A stretch of DNA of 64,000 bases from Sphingomonas rosea (GCF_039538065.1 NZ_BAABBR010000001.1:372001-436000); one strand, 5' to 3'. Shown: positions 9,423-20,135, numbered from the stretch's first letter. The notes: generated from the letters alone by a model not told the origin. Translations and numbers: made by a program.

Positions 9423-10064
9423 TCAGGCACCGGCGGCCGCGCGCCGCCGGATCGCCCGATTGTCGTGAACATGGAGCCCGGGTGCCTGCTGCTCAGCGAG
9501 AGTGGCAAGCGCCCGGGCGACGTCGCTGGCGGGAATGCCCGCGAACCGGTCGAGCGGGCCCACCAGCAGCGGATTGAGCAAGGGCGCGAGCGCCTGGCCG
9601 ATCGCCTCGCCGATCCGCCGCTCCTGCCGGTCGCCGAGCAGCAGGCCGGGCCGAACGATATCGACCCGCTCGAACCCCATTCCCTCGACCGCCGCCTCGA
9701 CCTCGCCCTTGAGCCGGAGATAGGCGTTGCGGCTGCGGGCGTTGGCGCCGCTCGAGGAAATCAGCAGGAAATGCCGCGCCCCCGCCGCCCGTGCCGCCCG
9801 CGCAAAGGCCAGAACGGCATGGCAGTCGACCGCCTCGAAGGCTTCCCAACTCCCCGCCGCCTTGCGCGTCGTACCAAGGGTCGAGATCGCCAGGTCGACC
9901 CGTTCGCCCGCGAGCGAGCCCGGCCATTCCGCCATCGATCCCAGCCGCTCGTCCTTCGCCCCGCTCGGCCGTCGCCCCAGAACCAGCAGATCATGCCGCG
10001 CCTCGAGCAGCGGCCACAGGCTCCGGCCGACCAGCCCGGTCGCGCCGATAAGGACGATGCGCAT
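9423..10064 (-). CDS. NAD(P)-binding Rossmann protein, TIP30/YbjT-like
   Basis: A 213-residue single-domain atypical short-chain dehydrogenase-like protein. The N-terminal dinucleotide-binding motif IGATGLVGRS (residues 6-15) is followed by a strand with arginines (LGRRPSG), suggesting NADPH preference. ISTLGTTRK, FLLISSSGAN and NAYLRLKGEVE provide the usual central strand and Tyr/Lys pair. Relatives include HTATIP2/TIP30 and YbjT family proteins, whose substrates are mostly undefined. It lies immediately downstream of the dgt-like gene with stop and start sharing one base (TGATG), so it is probably translated from the same mRNA. It is convergent with rne. Confidence 0.82.
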   Translation of the reverse strand: MRIVLIGATGLVGRSLWPLLEARHDLLVLGRRPSGAKDERLGSMAEWPGSLAGERVDLAISTLGTTRKAAGSWEAFEAVDCHAVLAFARAARAAGARHFLLISSSGANARSRNAYLRLKGEVEAAVEGMGFERVDIVRPGLLLGDRQERRIGEAIGQALAPLLNPLLVGPLDRFAGIPASDVARALATLAEQQAPGLHVHDNRAIRRRAAAGA

Positions 10065-11224
10065 CAGAATTTCTCCGGCAGCTCCACGGGTCCGACCAGC
10101 GCCTCGTGGCGGGCGATGGCGAAGGGGTCGGTCATGCCCGCGACATAGTCGGCGACGTTACGGGCGGTCGTCTCGGCGCAGTCGCCGCGGTGCCAGGCGT
10201 CGGGCAGCAGGCGCGGGTCGGCGAGATAGGCGGCGGCGAGGTTGGCGACCACGCGCTGCGCCTCGATGCGCACCGGCTGGAGCGCGGGCGCGTTGTAGAG
10301 GTTGGCGTAGAGGCAGCGCTTGAGCGCGCGCTCGTCGGCGGCGAGTTCGTCGGAAAAGCCCGCCAGTGCCATGCCGGCCGAACGGACGTCCGCGAGCGTC
10401 TCCGCCCCGCTCGCCGCCACCCGCCGCCGGGTCTCGGCCAGAAGATCGCCAACCATGGTGCCGATCTGGTCGCGGACCAGCGCCTTGACCTTGCGGTCGA
10501 GCGGAAGATCGGGCCAGCGGGCGCCAATCGCGTCCCAGTGCCGCTTCACGAACGGCTGCTCGAGCAGAAGGTCGAGCGGCAGCACGCCCGCGCGAAGGCC
10601 ATCGTCGATGTCGTGATTGTCATAGGCGATGTCGTCGGCGAGCGCCGCGACCTGCGCCTCGAGGCTGGCGAAGGAGTGAAGGTCGAGCCCGACCTCGGCG
10701 TCGACCTCGGCCAGCGCCCAATGGGGATTGGCGACCGGACCATTATGCTTGGCGAGCCCTTCGAGCGTCTCCCAGCTAAGGTTAAGGCCGTCGAAGTCGG
10801 GATAAGGCGTCTCGAGCCTCGTCACGAGCCGCAGCGTGTGCCCGTTGTGATCGAACCCGCCGTGATCCGCGATCGCCGCGTCGAGCGCATCCTCGCCGGC
10901 ATGACCGAAGGGCGGATGGCCAAGGTCGTGGGCGAGGCACAAGGCCTCGGTCAGGTCCTCGTTGAGGCCGAGCACGCGCGCGACCGTGCGACCGATTTGC
11001 GCGACCTCGATGCTGTGGGTCAGGCGGACGCGATAATGGTCCCCGTCGGGAGCGACGAACACCTGCGTCTTGTGGCGCAGGCGGCGGAAGGCGACCGAAT
11101 GCACGATCCGGTCGCGGTCGCGCTGGAAGGCGTCGCGGGGGCCGCGGGGCCCAAGGTCGGGCTCGGCATGGACCCGCCCCCGGCTCTCCGACGGGCGGGC
11201 GGCGATGCCGGCGGGAAGGCTCAC
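10064..11224 (-). CDS. dgt: deoxyguanosinetriphosphate triphosphohydrolase-like HD protein
   Basis: HD-domain dNTP triphosphohydrolase-like protein of 386 residues. The metal site is formed by RLTHS (His70), CLAHDLGHPPFGHAG (His99-Asp100) and ADDIAYDNHD further on. The N-terminal RDRDRIVHS.AFRRL.HKTQVF signature is typical of the family. Such enzymes cleave dNTPs to deoxynucleosides and triphosphate, tuning nucleotide pools. The length fits the shorter, non-enterobacterial type. The GTG start overlaps the stop of the upstream SPOR gene (GTGA), and the stop overlaps the next ATG, placing it in the middle of a coupled three-gene set. Confidence 0.93.
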   Translation of the reverse strand: MSLPAGIAARPSESRGRVHAEPDLGPRGPRDAFQRDRDRIVHSVAFRRLRHKTQVFVAPDGDHYRVRLTHSIEVAQIGRTVARVLGLNEDLTEALCLAHDLGHPPFGHAGEDALDAAIADHGGFDHNGHTLRLVTRLETPYPDFDGLNLSWETLEGLAKHNGPVANPHWALAEVDAEVGLDLHSFASLEAQVAALADDIAYDNHDIDDGLRAGVLPLDLLLEQPFVKRHWDAIGARWPDLPLDRKVKALVRDQIGTMVGDLLAETRRRVAASGAETLADVRSAGMALAGFSDELAADERALKRCLYANLYNAPALQPVRIEAQRVVANLAAAYLADPRLLPDAWHRGDCAETTARNVADYVAGMTDPFAIARHEALVGPVELPEKF

Positions 11225-13014
11225 TTCGATGCGAGCTTCTCCAACTTGATTCCGCCCGGCGCGGTCCAGGCAAAGCCCTGCAGCTTCGCGGCATGCAGGT
11301 CGTTGACGAACTCCTGCGCCTCGTCGTCGCTCTTGAACGGCCCGATCAGCAGCCGCGACCAGCCCTTCATCGCCGCGACGACCGGCGCCCGGCCCTTGAA
11401 CAGGCTCGCCTTCTTGGCGCGGATCTTGGCGAATTCCTTGACCATTTGGTCGGTGTTAGACCCGCCGGCGAGCTGGACATAGATGCGCGAGCCGCCGCTG
11501 GACTTGGCGGGCTTGGCCTCTTCCTCGTCCTTGGCCGCAAGCTTGGACTGGCACTTGGTCCTGGCCGAGCCCTTGAGCTTGGCGCAGGCCTTGGCGTCGT
11601 CATCCTCGGCCTTGGCGGCGGTCGCGAGCTTGGTCTCGCACTTGGTTTTGGCCGAACCCTTGAGCTTGGCGCAGGCCTTCGCCTCGTCATCGTCGGCTTT
11701 GTCGGCGGCGGCGAGCTTCGTTTCGCACTTGGTCTTGGCCGAGCCCTTGAGCTTGGCGCAGGCCTTCGCATCGTTCTCGGCGGCTACGAGGCCCATGGGC
11801 TTGGCTTCGCACCGGGTTCGCGCGGTGCCCTTGAGCTTGAGGCAGGCGGTGTCGATGCTGGCGAGCTTCACCGGCGCAGCTGGCTTGGGATCGCACTTGG
11901 CCGTGCTCCCCTTGCGACCCCTGAGCGGGGTGCAGGCGGTGTCCGCGACCTTCGCCTCGGCGACCTTGACCGGAGCCTTGGCGGGTCGACGCGTCTCGAC
12001 GATCGGCTTGGGCGCGGGCGGCGGTGGGGCGGCGTTCGTCGCGGGCAGGCTGACGAGCGTCGTCTCGAGATCGGCGAGGCGCGTGGTCGGGACCGGGTCG
12101 GGCGCTGTGGCGGGCGCGGGTGCGGGGGTCGGGACATAGGTCACGGCGACCTTGCTGCCGGTCCGGGCCCGCGGCGGCGCGCTGCGCACCGGGGTCGGGG
12201 CCGCGATCACCGGAGCGGGCTCGACCGACGCCATGGCCGCGCCCTCGGGCGGGAGGATCCCCAGTTGCACGGCGGCGGCCTTCTGCCCGGGACCGAGCGT
12301 CGCCAGCCGCTGGAGAAACGGTTCGAAGCCCGCGCTGCGCCCCGGCATCATCGCCGCAATCGCCTGGCGCGCACCGACGAGATCGCCGGTCAGCGCCTGG
12401 ACGAACGCCCGCGCGCGCCGGGCGGCGGGATCGCGCCGCGCGATTAGCGGATCGAGCAGGGTCAGCGCCTCGGTCTTGCGCCCCGAAATGGCGAGGCTGA
12501 GCGCCAGCCGGCGCCGCGCCTCGTCGGCATCGGGGCCTGACAGCACCGCGCGATAATCGCTCTGCGCTTCCGCCTGCCGTCCGACGACGTCGAAGGCGAG
12601 ACCGCGGTCGAGCGCGATGCTGAATTGCGTCGCGCCCAGGCGCTGCGCCTGCTCGAACAAACCGAGCGCGGTCGTCCCCTCACCCATTTGCGCCATCGCC
12701 GAGCCTTGCCCGGCCTTGGGCGCCCACTGGTTGGAGCCGATCTCCTCGGCGCGGCCGAAGAAGCCGATCGCGGCCTCCGCATCACCAAGCCTCAGCGCCG
12801 CGCGGCCAGCCCCGAGCAACGCGTTATAGTCCTTGGGGTTGATCGCGAGCAGCCGGACATTGCGCGCCAGCGCCGCCTCCGGGGTCTCGTTCGCGCCGGC
12901 CACCGGCATCGGCGGCGGTGCGGGAGGGCGGCCCCCGATATATTGCGCATGTGCCGCGCCCTGCAGCAGCAACGCGCTTGCCAGCAGCAGGCAAGTTTTC
13001 CTGATCATCCCCAT
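11221..13014 (-). CDS. exported TPR/SPOR-domain envelope protein with Cys/Lys repeats
   Basis: About 597 residues from the ATG at 13014. I prefer this start because a signal peptide (KTCLLLASALLLQGAAHA) follows at once; an in-frame ATG two codons later (13008) is equally possible, while the frame further upstream is repeat DNA. After the signal come TPR-like helical repeats (about residues 35-215), a long Pro/Ala linker, a block of five repeats each with two cysteines in a Lys-rich context, and a C-terminal SPOR domain (IYVQLAGGSNTDQ to the end). SPOR domains bind denuded murein glycan at division sites. The location just downstream of ftsZ fits a role in division or wall remodelling, but function is inferred only. 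Confidence 0.85.
   Translation of the reverse strand: MGMIRKTCLLLASALLLQGAAHAQYIGGRPPAPPPMPVAGANETPEAALARNVRLLAINPKDYNALLGAGRAALRLGDAEAAIGFFGRAEEIGSNQWAPKAGQGSAMAQMGEGTTALGLFEQAQRLGATQFSIALDRGLAFDVVGRQAEAQSDYRAVLSGPDADEARRRLALSLAISGRKTEALTLLDPLIARRDPAARRARAFVQALTGDLVGARQAIAAMMPGRSAGFEPFLQRLATLGPGQKAAAVQLGILPPEGAAMASVEPAPVIAAPTPVRSAPPRARTGSKVAVTYVPTPAPAPATAPDPVPTTRLADLETTLVSLPATNAAPPPPAPKPIVETRRPAKAPVKVAEAKVADTACTPLRGRKGSTAKCDPKPAAPVKLASIDTACLKLKGTARTRCEAKPMGLVAAENDAKACAKLKGSAKTKCETKLAAADKADDDEAKACAKLKGSAKTKCETKLATAAKAEDDDAKACAKLKGSARTKCQSKLAAKDEEEAKPAKSSGGSRIYVQLAGGSNTDQMVKEFAKIRAKKASLFKGRAPVVAAMKGWSRLLIGPFKSDDEAQEFVNDLHAAKLQGFAWTAPGGIKLEKLASK
11555..11980 (-). repeat. in-gene tandem repeat, five units of 84-87 bp
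   Basis: Units start on the plus strand at 11555, 11642, 11729, 11813 and 11897, so spacing is 87, 87, 84 and 84 bp. The first three (closest to the gene end) are nearly identical; the last two are diverged. The encoded unit is about 29 residues with a core ACAKLKGSAKTKCETKL, that is two cysteines ten residues apart, followed by an Ala/Asp-rich spacer. The repeat lies between the Pro-rich linker and the SPOR domain. Confidence 0.85.
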
Positions 13015-13140
13015 CCCGTGACGAGGCTTAGCTGAGCGCCGGCTGACGGGAAGAGGCCTCGGCGGCGAGACGTTGGCCTTGGGGGACGAGTTGAAAGCCA
13101 TCCGGTTGCCGAGAAGGCGAGCAGCCGCAGAGGCAACGAA

Positions 13141-13207
13141 GGGGTCCGTCGCGCCAGGCGAGAACCCCTCCGTCAGCCGCAGGCGGCTGGCATCCCCCCG
13201 CTGGGGG
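13141..13207. repeat. REP-like multi-hairpin element downstream of ftsZ
   Basis: Three potential hairpins sit in the roughly 200-bp gap between ftsZ and the SPOR gene: GGGGT with ACCCC (13141-13168), a perfect CAGCCGC/GCGGCTG stem with a two-base loop (13174-13189), and CCCCC/GGGGG with a three-base loop (13195-13207). The layout resembles the element at 33339-33390. It begins about 10 bases after the ftsZ stop and may mark or stabilise the 3' end of the dcw transcript. The rest of 13015-13216 shows no gene. Confidence 0.6.
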
Positions 13208-13216
13208 AAGAGCAAA

Positions 13217-14593
13217 TTACTGGTTGTTCTGGCGGTTGAGGAAACGCGGGATGTCGAGCGGCTCGCGGCGGAGACTCGGCGTCTGCTCTTCCTCGACCTT
13301 GCCGCCGGCGCGGGCCATCGAGCTCATCCGCTCGAACAGCGTCCCGCCCGAGGCGGTTGCCGGCTTGGCGAGCGGCGCGGTGTCCTCGTCCTTCGGCGGC
13401 GCGATCGGCGGGGTGCCGACCGGAGTCGTCAGGATGTCCTCGCTATCGAGCAGCAGTTCGTCGCCATCGGCTTCGTCCGACAGGTCGAGCGGCTCGGGTG
13501 CCTTGGCGACGGGCGCGATCGGCGCTGCCGTGGCGGTCGGAGTCGCGGCGGCGGTGGTGCGGCCCGGGAAGGTGAAGACCTTGCTCTGGGTCGATCCGCT
13601 GGTGCTCGGCACCGGCTTGGTCGCCTCTTCGGCCTCGATGCCGGTGGCAACGACCGAGACGCGGATCTTGCCGTCGAGGTCGTTGTTGAACGCCGAACCC
13701 CAGATGATGTTGGCGTCGGGGTCGACCAGTTCCTTGATGTGGCTGGCGGCCTCGTCGACTTCCATCAGGCGCATGTCCTCGCCGCCGGTGATCGAGATGA
13801 TGACGCCCTTGGCGCCCTTCATCGAGACGCCGTCGAGGAGCGGGTTCGAGATCGCCTTCTCGGCCGCCTCGATCGCGCGATTGTCGCCCGACGCCTCGCC
13901 GGTGCCCATCATCGCCTTGCCCATCTCGCCCATCACCGAGCGAACGTCGGCGAAGTCGAGGTTGATGAGGCCCGGCATGACCATGAGGTCGGTGATTCCG
14001 CGGACGCCCTGCTGGAGGACCTCGTCCGCCATCATGAAGGCTTCCTTGAAGGTCGTGTCCGAATTGGCGAGCCGGAACAGGTTCTGGTTCGGAATGACGA
14101 TCAGCGTGTCGACGTGCTGCTGGAGCTCGGCGATGCCGGCCTCGGCGGCGCGGGTGCGGCGGTTGCCCTCGAAGGCGAACGGCTTGGTCACGACGCCGAC
14201 GGTGAGGATACCCTTGTCGCGCGCGGCCTTGGCCATCACCGGCGCGGCGCCGGTGCCGGTGCCGCCGCCCATGCCCGCCGCGATGAAGCACATGTGCGCG
14301 CCTTCGAGGGCGCGCTCGATGTCTTCCATCGCCTCTTCGGCGGCAGCACGGCCGATCTCGGGACGCGCACCGGCGCCGAGGCCCTGCGTGATCTTCGAGC
14401 CGAGCTGGATGCGGCGATCGGCGAGCGAGGCGTTAAGCGCCTGCGCGTCGGTGTTCGCGACGAGGAAGTCGACGCCCTGGACGTCGGCCTGGATCATGTT
14501 GGCGATGGCGTTGCCGCCGGCGCCGCCGACACCGATCACGGTGATCCGCGGCTTCAGCTCGTCAACCGCCGGCCGGACGAAATCGATGCTCAT
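13217..14593 (-). CDS. ftsZ: cell division protein FtsZ
   Basis: Tubulin-like GTPase of 458 residues that polymerises into the Z ring. The GTP-binding signature GGGTGTG is at residues 109-115 and the T7 synergy loop NLDFAD at 211-216. A linker rich in Ala, Thr and Pro (about 320-440) leads to the conserved C-terminal peptide DIPRFLNRQ, which docks FtsA and other anchors. I chose ATG at 14593 (MSIDFV) because homology begins there; the frame is open six codons further upstream without a convincing start. It is the last gene of the dcw cluster and has its own 151-bp upstream gap, suggesting a separate promoter. Confidence 0.98.
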   Translation of the reverse strand: MSIDFVRPAVDELKPRITVIGVGGAGGNAIANMIQADVQGVDFLVANTDAQALNASLADRRIQLGSKITQGLGAGARPEIGRAAAEEAMEDIERALEGAHMCFIAAGMGGGTGTGAAPVMAKAARDKGILTVGVVTKPFAFEGNRRTRAAEAGIAELQQHVDTLIVIPNQNLFRLANSDTTFKEAFMMADEVLQQGVRGITDLMVMPGLINLDFADVRSVMGEMGKAMMGTGEASGDNRAIEAAEKAISNPLLDGVSMKGAKGVIISITGGEDMRLMEVDEAASHIKELVDPDANIIWGSAFNNDLDGKIRVSVVATGIEAEEATKPVPSTSGSTQSKVFTFPGRTTAAATPTATAAPIAPVAKAPEPLDLSDEADGDELLLDSEDILTTPVGTPPIAPPKDEDTAPLAKPATASGGTLFERMSSMARAGGKVEEEQTPSLRREPLDIPRFLNRQNNQ

Positions 14594-14744
14594 GTTGGTG
14601 GACCCCCGCAAATCAACGCGTTGAAACTTGAGGGATGAATCTATGATTCACCAGTGCGGGGCGCACAAGCGGAAAAGTTAACATCGGTGCATCTTTTCAG
14701 GCGAAACGTGGCGGGCGGGACTCATTCGTCCCGCGCTGGGACAA
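14594..14744 (-). promoter_or_regulatory. ftsZ upstream region with paired GANTC sites
   Basis: This is the only sizeable gap inside the dcw cluster. Two GANTC motifs, GAATC at 14637-14641 and GATTC at 14645-14649, lie 44-56 bases upstream of the ftsZ ATG and only three bases apart. GANTC is the CcrM methylation site of alphaproteobacteria, and in Caulobacter methylated GANTC in the ftsZ promoter is read by the cell-cycle regulator GcrA. A weak sigma70-like -35 (TTGTGC, complement of 14663-14668) precedes them. A GTTAAC palindrome at 14677-14682 could be half a CtrA box; no full TTAA-N7-TTAA is present. Confidence 0.5.
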
Positions 14745-16004
14745 TCAGCGCCCGCCCTTGATCGCCGTCATCAGCCGCGAGAACATGCCGGTCGCCTGCG
14801 GCCCGGGCTTGCTGCGCGGCAGCGCGAGGTCGCGGATGTCGCCGCCGCTCCCCTGGCTGGCGAGCAGCGCGAGGCCGACGAGGCTCGAGAAGGCCGGCCC
14901 GCTGTGCGCGTCGGGGAGGCCGGTAATCGCGCGCGGCCGGCCGACCCGCACCGCGCGGCCGAGCACGCCCTGCATGTAGTCGGCGATATTCTTGAGCTCG
15001 GCCCCGCCGCCGGTGAGCACCACCTGCCCGCCGACCGGCTTGACGAAGCCCATGTCCTTCAAGGCCGCCTCGACCTCGGCGGTGGTCCGCTCGACCCGCT
15101 GGCGGATGACGGTCATCAATTGCGCGCGGCTGATGCGAAGCGGCTCGGAACCGTCCTCGGCGCCGATCGGCAGCGCTTCGACCACTTCGTGATTGTCGCG
15201 CGGGCTTGTCATCGCCGAGCCGTGGAAGCACTTGATCCGCTCGGCGTCGCGGCGGCGGACCCCGAAGGCGGCGGCGATGTCGTCGGTGATGTCCTTGGCG
15301 CCGATCGGGATCGAGCGCAGACCGACCAGCATCCCGCCCGCGTGAAGCGAGACATTGGTCACTTCGGCGCCCAGCTCGACCAACGCGACACCAAGGTCGC
15401 GCTCCTCGGGGCTGAGGCAGGCGAGCGCGGCGGCGACCGGCGAGGCGACGATCGCACGCACGCCCAGATGCGCCTGGCGGATAGTGAGGTCGACGTTGCG
15501 CAGGGGCGCTTCGTCGGCGGCGATGACGTGGATGTCGACGCCCAGCCGGCTGGCGTGCATGCCGACTGGCGAGCGGACGCCCTGGACATCGTCGATGGTG
15601 TAGAGCGCCGGATTGGCGTGGAGCACGACCTGCCCGTCGCGGTCGACCGCCTCGCGGCCCGACTGAAGCAGTTCCTCGACATCGGTCGGCTCGACCTGAT
15701 GGCCGCCGATCTCGACCTCGACGGTGGCGAGGTCGCTGCTCAGCCCGCCCGCGCCATAGCTTGCCCAGACATCCTCGATGTTCTGGCTGCTCATCCGCTC
15801 GGCCTGTTCGACCGCCTCGCGGACCGCGACCTCGGTCGCCTCCATGTCGGTGACGAAGCCGCGCTTGACCCCGCGGCTCTGCCGCTGGCCGGTGCCGAGC
15901 ACGCGCGGGCGGCCTTCCTCGTCGAGGGTGCAGACGATTGCCGAGACCTTCGAGGACCCGATGTCGAGCGCGCCGATCAGGATCGGCTCTTCGCGATTGG
16001 CCAT
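14745..16004 (-). CDS. ftsA: cell division protein FtsA
   Basis: Actin-like ATPase of 419 residues that tethers FtsZ filaments to the membrane and recruits later division proteins. The phosphate-1 motif ALDIGSSKVSAIV (residues 12-24), the ALVELGAEVTNVSL phosphate-2 region and the adenosine motif VVLTGGGAELKN are present. A C-terminal amphipathic segment (GMFSRLMTAIKG) is the usual membrane-targeting helix. ATG at 16004 shares one base with the ftsQ stop (TGATG). The gene ends 151 bases upstream of ftsZ. Confidence 0.97.
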   Translation of the reverse strand: MANREEPILIGALDIGSSKVSAIVCTLDEEGRPRVLGTGQRQSRGVKRGFVTDMEATEVAVREAVEQAERMSSQNIEDVWASYGAGGLSSDLATVEVEIGGHQVEPTDVEELLQSGREAVDRDGQVVLHANPALYTIDDVQGVRSPVGMHASRLGVDIHVIAADEAPLRNVDLTIRQAHLGVRAIVASPVAAALACLSPEERDLGVALVELGAEVTNVSLHAGGMLVGLRSIPIGAKDITDDIAAAFGVRRRDAERIKCFHGSAMTSPRDNHEVVEALPIGAEDGSEPLRISRAQLMTVIRQRVERTTAEVEAALKDMGFVKPVGGQVVLTGGGAELKNIADYMQGVLGRAVRVGRPRAITGLPDAHSGPAFSSLVGLALLASQGSGGDIRDLALPRSKPGPQATGMFSRLMTAIKGGR

Positions 16005-16909
16005 CAGTTGGCGACCTCGGCGTTGGTCGCGGGGGGCGGCTCGGCGCCCGGCGGTACGCGGACGATCATCTTGCCGGGGACGCGGAGGTCGAAGCGGACC
16101 ATGTCGCGGCCGAGAAGCCCGACCGAGCGGTCCATCTTGGCGAAGCGCTGCAGCGCCTTCGACGCCGTTGCCGCTCCCTCGGGCAGCGAGACGGTCTCGC
16201 CGGTGGTGAAGCTGAGGTCGAACCGGCGACCGCCGATCCAGGTCGCCGAGGCGAGCTGGGGTTTCAGGGTAGGAACGCTGTCGAGCATCTTGTTGAGGGC
16301 GATCGCCTGGCTGTTGGCGCCGGGCCCGATCAGCAGCGGCAGTTCGGGCATCTTGTCGATCGGCACCGCGTCGAGGACCACGCCCTCGTTGTCGATCAGG
16401 CTGAGCCGCCCCTGGTGCTGCCAGACCGCGGCGGGGGTCCGCTCGACGAGGTCGACGACGAGGCTGTCGGGCAGGCGGCGCGAGACCCGCGCGTCCTTGA
16501 CCCAGCCGAATTGCAGGAGGTTGTCGCGGATCCGGTCGAGATCGACCAGCGCCTGCGCGGGTTCGTCGCTGCCGATCGGCGCTTCCTCGGTCGCCCGATG
16601 CAGTTCGTCGGTGACCACCGCGTCGACCTTGCGCCGGTCCATGTTCTTGAGCCCGACAATCTGGTAGCCGGAAACCTTGAACCCGGCCTCGCCCGTCGCC
16701 GCGCCGGTTGCGCGCAGCGCCTTGCCGGGCAGGTCGAGCGCGATCACCGCGACCAGCACCATCGCCAGCACCAGCGCGCCGAACGCCCAGCGCGCGAGCT
16801 TGCCGCTCCCTTCAGGCCATGGCGACGCGGCGCGCGCGGGGGCCTTGCGGCCGCCCTTCGCCCTTGCCTTGCCCTTGGTGGGCGTGCGCCGGATGGCCTG
16901 CGCGTTCAC
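16004..16909 (-). CDS. ftsQ: cell division protein FtsQ
   Basis: Bitopic divisome protein of 301 residues. A basic, Lys/Arg-rich cytoplasmic N-terminus is followed by one transmembrane helix (about residues 38-58, WAFGALVLAMVLVAVIALDL), a POTRA domain starting at FKVSGYQIVGLKN and a beta-rich FtsQ domain (GWVKDARVSRRLPDSLVVDL and DNEGVVLD). It links early and late division proteins. The GTG start at 16909 overlaps the ddlB stop (GTGA). This start is supported by the position of the membrane segment, since the frame continues open far into ddlB. Confidence 0.95.
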   Translation of the reverse strand: MNAQAIRRTPTKGKARAKGGRKAPARAASPWPEGSGKLARWAFGALVLAMVLVAVIALDLPGKALRATGAATGEAGFKVSGYQIVGLKNMDRRKVDAVVTDELHRATEEAPIGSDEPAQALVDLDRIRDNLLQFGWVKDARVSRRLPDSLVVDLVERTPAAVWQHQGRLSLIDNEGVVLDAVPIDKMPELPLLIGPGANSQAIALNKMLDSVPTLKPQLASATWIGGRRFDLSFTTGETVSLPEGAATASKALQRFAKMDRSVGLLGRDMVRFDLRVPGKMIVRVPPGAEPPPATNAEVAN

Positions 16910-17832
16910 GGAAGCGCTTCCTCGATCAGCCGCTCGACCAGCTCGCCATAGGAGATGCCGCGCTGGCGGGCCTGTTCGGGGACGAGGCTGAGCGGTGTCA
17001 TGCCGGGCTGGGTATTCACCTCGAGGAGATAGACCCCGGCCTCGCCTTGGGCGTCGTCCCAGCGGAAGTCCGACCGGCTGGCGCCCTTGCAGCCGAGCAC
17101 GCGATGGGCCTTCAGCGCCATGTCGAGCATCGACTGGGCGATGTCGTCGGGCACCTGCGCCGGGCAGACATGTTCGGTCAGCCCATCGGTATATTTGCTG
17201 TCGAAATCGTAGAAGCCGACCTTGGGCTTGAGTTCGGTGACGCACAAAGCCTCGTCGCCGAGCACCGCGACCGTCAGCTCGTGCCCCGCGATGAAGGGCT
17301 CGGCGAGAAGCTCGTCGAAGTCGTTCCACGGTCCCTGGGTGTCGCGCCCGATCGGATTTCCGTAATTGCTCTCGTCGGTGACGATGGCGACTCCGACCGA
17401 CGAGCCCTCGTTGACGGGCTTGAGGACATAGGGCCGCGGGATCGGATCGCGCTCGAACAGGGTCTCGGAGCGGACCATCGTGCCCTCGGGCATCCGGACA
17501 CCGGCGGGGACCAGCAGCAGCTTGGTCAGCTCCTTGTCGATCGCGATCGCCGAGGTGCTGAGCCCGCTGTGCGTATAGGGGATCTGCATCAGGTCGAGCA
17601 TGCCCTGCACGGTTCCATCCTCTCCGGGATGGCCGTGGAGGGCGTTGAACACGATGTCGGGCCGAAGGCCGGCGAGCACCTGCGCGATGTTGCGATCCAT
17701 GTCGACTTCGGTGACGTTCGACCAGCCGCGCTCGCGCAAGGCGGCGGCGACGCCCTTGCCGCTCATCAGGCTGACCTCGCGCTCGGAGGACCAGCCGCCC
17801 ATCAGCACGACGACATGCAGGTCCTTATTCAC
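16906..17832 (-). CDS. ddlB: D-alanine--D-alanine ligase
   Basis: ATP-grasp ligase of 308 residues making the D-Ala-D-Ala dipeptide for murein precursors. Family motifs are LMGGWSSEREVSL near the N-terminus, NALHGHPGEDG, LKPVNEGSSVGV (ATP-binding loop) and LEVNTQPGMT (metal ligands). The GTG at 17832 has a GGAG sequence nine bases upstream and overlaps the murB TAA by eight bases; another GTG at 17850 is possible but less well placed. The length is as expected. Confidence 0.96.
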   Translation of the reverse strand: MNKDLHVVVLMGGWSSEREVSLMSGKGVAAALRERGWSNVTEVDMDRNIAQVLAGLRPDIVFNALHGHPGEDGTVQGMLDLMQIPYTHSGLSTSAIAIDKELTKLLLVPAGVRMPEGTMVRSETLFERDPIPRPYVLKPVNEGSSVGVAIVTDESNYGNPIGRDTQGPWNDFDELLAEPFIAGHELTVAVLGDEALCVTELKPKVGFYDFDSKYTDGLTEHVCPAQVPDDIAQSMLDMALKAHRVLGCKGASRSDFRWDDAQGEAGVYLLEVNTQPGMTPLSLVPEQARQRGISYGELVERLIEEALP

Positions 17833-18726
17833 GCTCGCTAACTCCGACACGCTGGATTTCCCACTCGAGTTCGGTGCCGCTGTGTTCGCGGACCCGGCGC
17901 CGGACCTCTTCACCCAGATTCTCGATGTCGGCGCTGGTCGCGCTTCCGAGATTCAGGAGGAAGTTGCAATGCTTCTCGCTGACTTGGGCCCCGCCGATGG
18001 TCAGTCCGCGGCAACCGGCGGCGTCGATCACTTCCCACGCCTTCTTCGGAAGCGGGTTCTTGAAAGTCGATCCACCGGTCTTGGAGCGGAGCGGCTGGCT
18101 CGCCTCGCGGCTGGCGGCGATGCGGTCCATCTCGGCCTGGATGGCGTCCGGCTCGGCGACGTGCCCGCGGAAGGTGGCGGAGACCACGATCGCCTGGTCG
18201 GGCAGCGCGCTGTGGCGATAGGTGTAGGCGAGGTCGGCGGGCGACAGGGTCCGGCGGTCGCCCGAGCGCAGCACGACGTCGCACGAGACGAGGATATCGG
18301 CGGTCTCGCGCCCGTAGGCGCCGCCGTTCATCTTGACGAACCCGCCGACGGTTCCGGGGATCGAGCGGAGGAATTCGAGCCCGCCGATGCCGCAATCGCG
18401 CGCGGTCGAGGAGACGAGGATTCCGCTCGCGCCCCCGCCGCACTGGAGCGTGGTCTCGTCGAGCTTGGTCACGCGGGCGAAGGGCTTGCCGAGCCGCACC
18501 ACCACGCCCGGAACGCCGCCGTCGCGAATGATGAGGTTGCTTCCGAGCCCGAGGCCCATCACCGGCACGGCCGGATCGAGTTCCCGCAGAAAGTCCGCCA
18601 GCGCGTCGACGTCGGCCGGCTCGAACAGGGTTTCGGCCGCGCCGCCGGCCTTGAACCACACGAGCGGCGCCAGCGGCGCATTGGGGGTGAGCTTGCCGCG
18701 GACGGCAGGAAGGGTGTCGGCCGCGC

Positions 18727-18730
<4 letters not shown>
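17825..18730 (-). CDS. murB: UDP-N-acetylenolpyruvoylglucosamine reductase MurB
   Basis: FAD- and NADPH-dependent reductase of 301 residues producing UDP-N-acetylmuramic acid. FAD-contact motifs include [13 protein letters not shown] and [18 protein letters not shown]. The catalytic Ser region reads GGSTFKNP and is followed by [14 protein letters not shown] with the conserved Glu. This is the short type II form lacking the extra loop of the E. coli enzyme. The GTG start overlaps the murC stop (GTGA). Confidence 0.96.

Positions 18731-20135
<1,405 letters not shown>

Noticed and set aside
13015..13215. N-terminal extension of the SPOR protein up to 13215
   Set aside because: The extra codons come from the intergenic repeat element and would place 67 residues before an otherwise perfect signal peptide.
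14663..14682. CtrA binding site upstream of ftsZ
   Set aside because: Only a single GTTAAC palindrome is present; the full TTAA-N7-TTAA consensus is missing.
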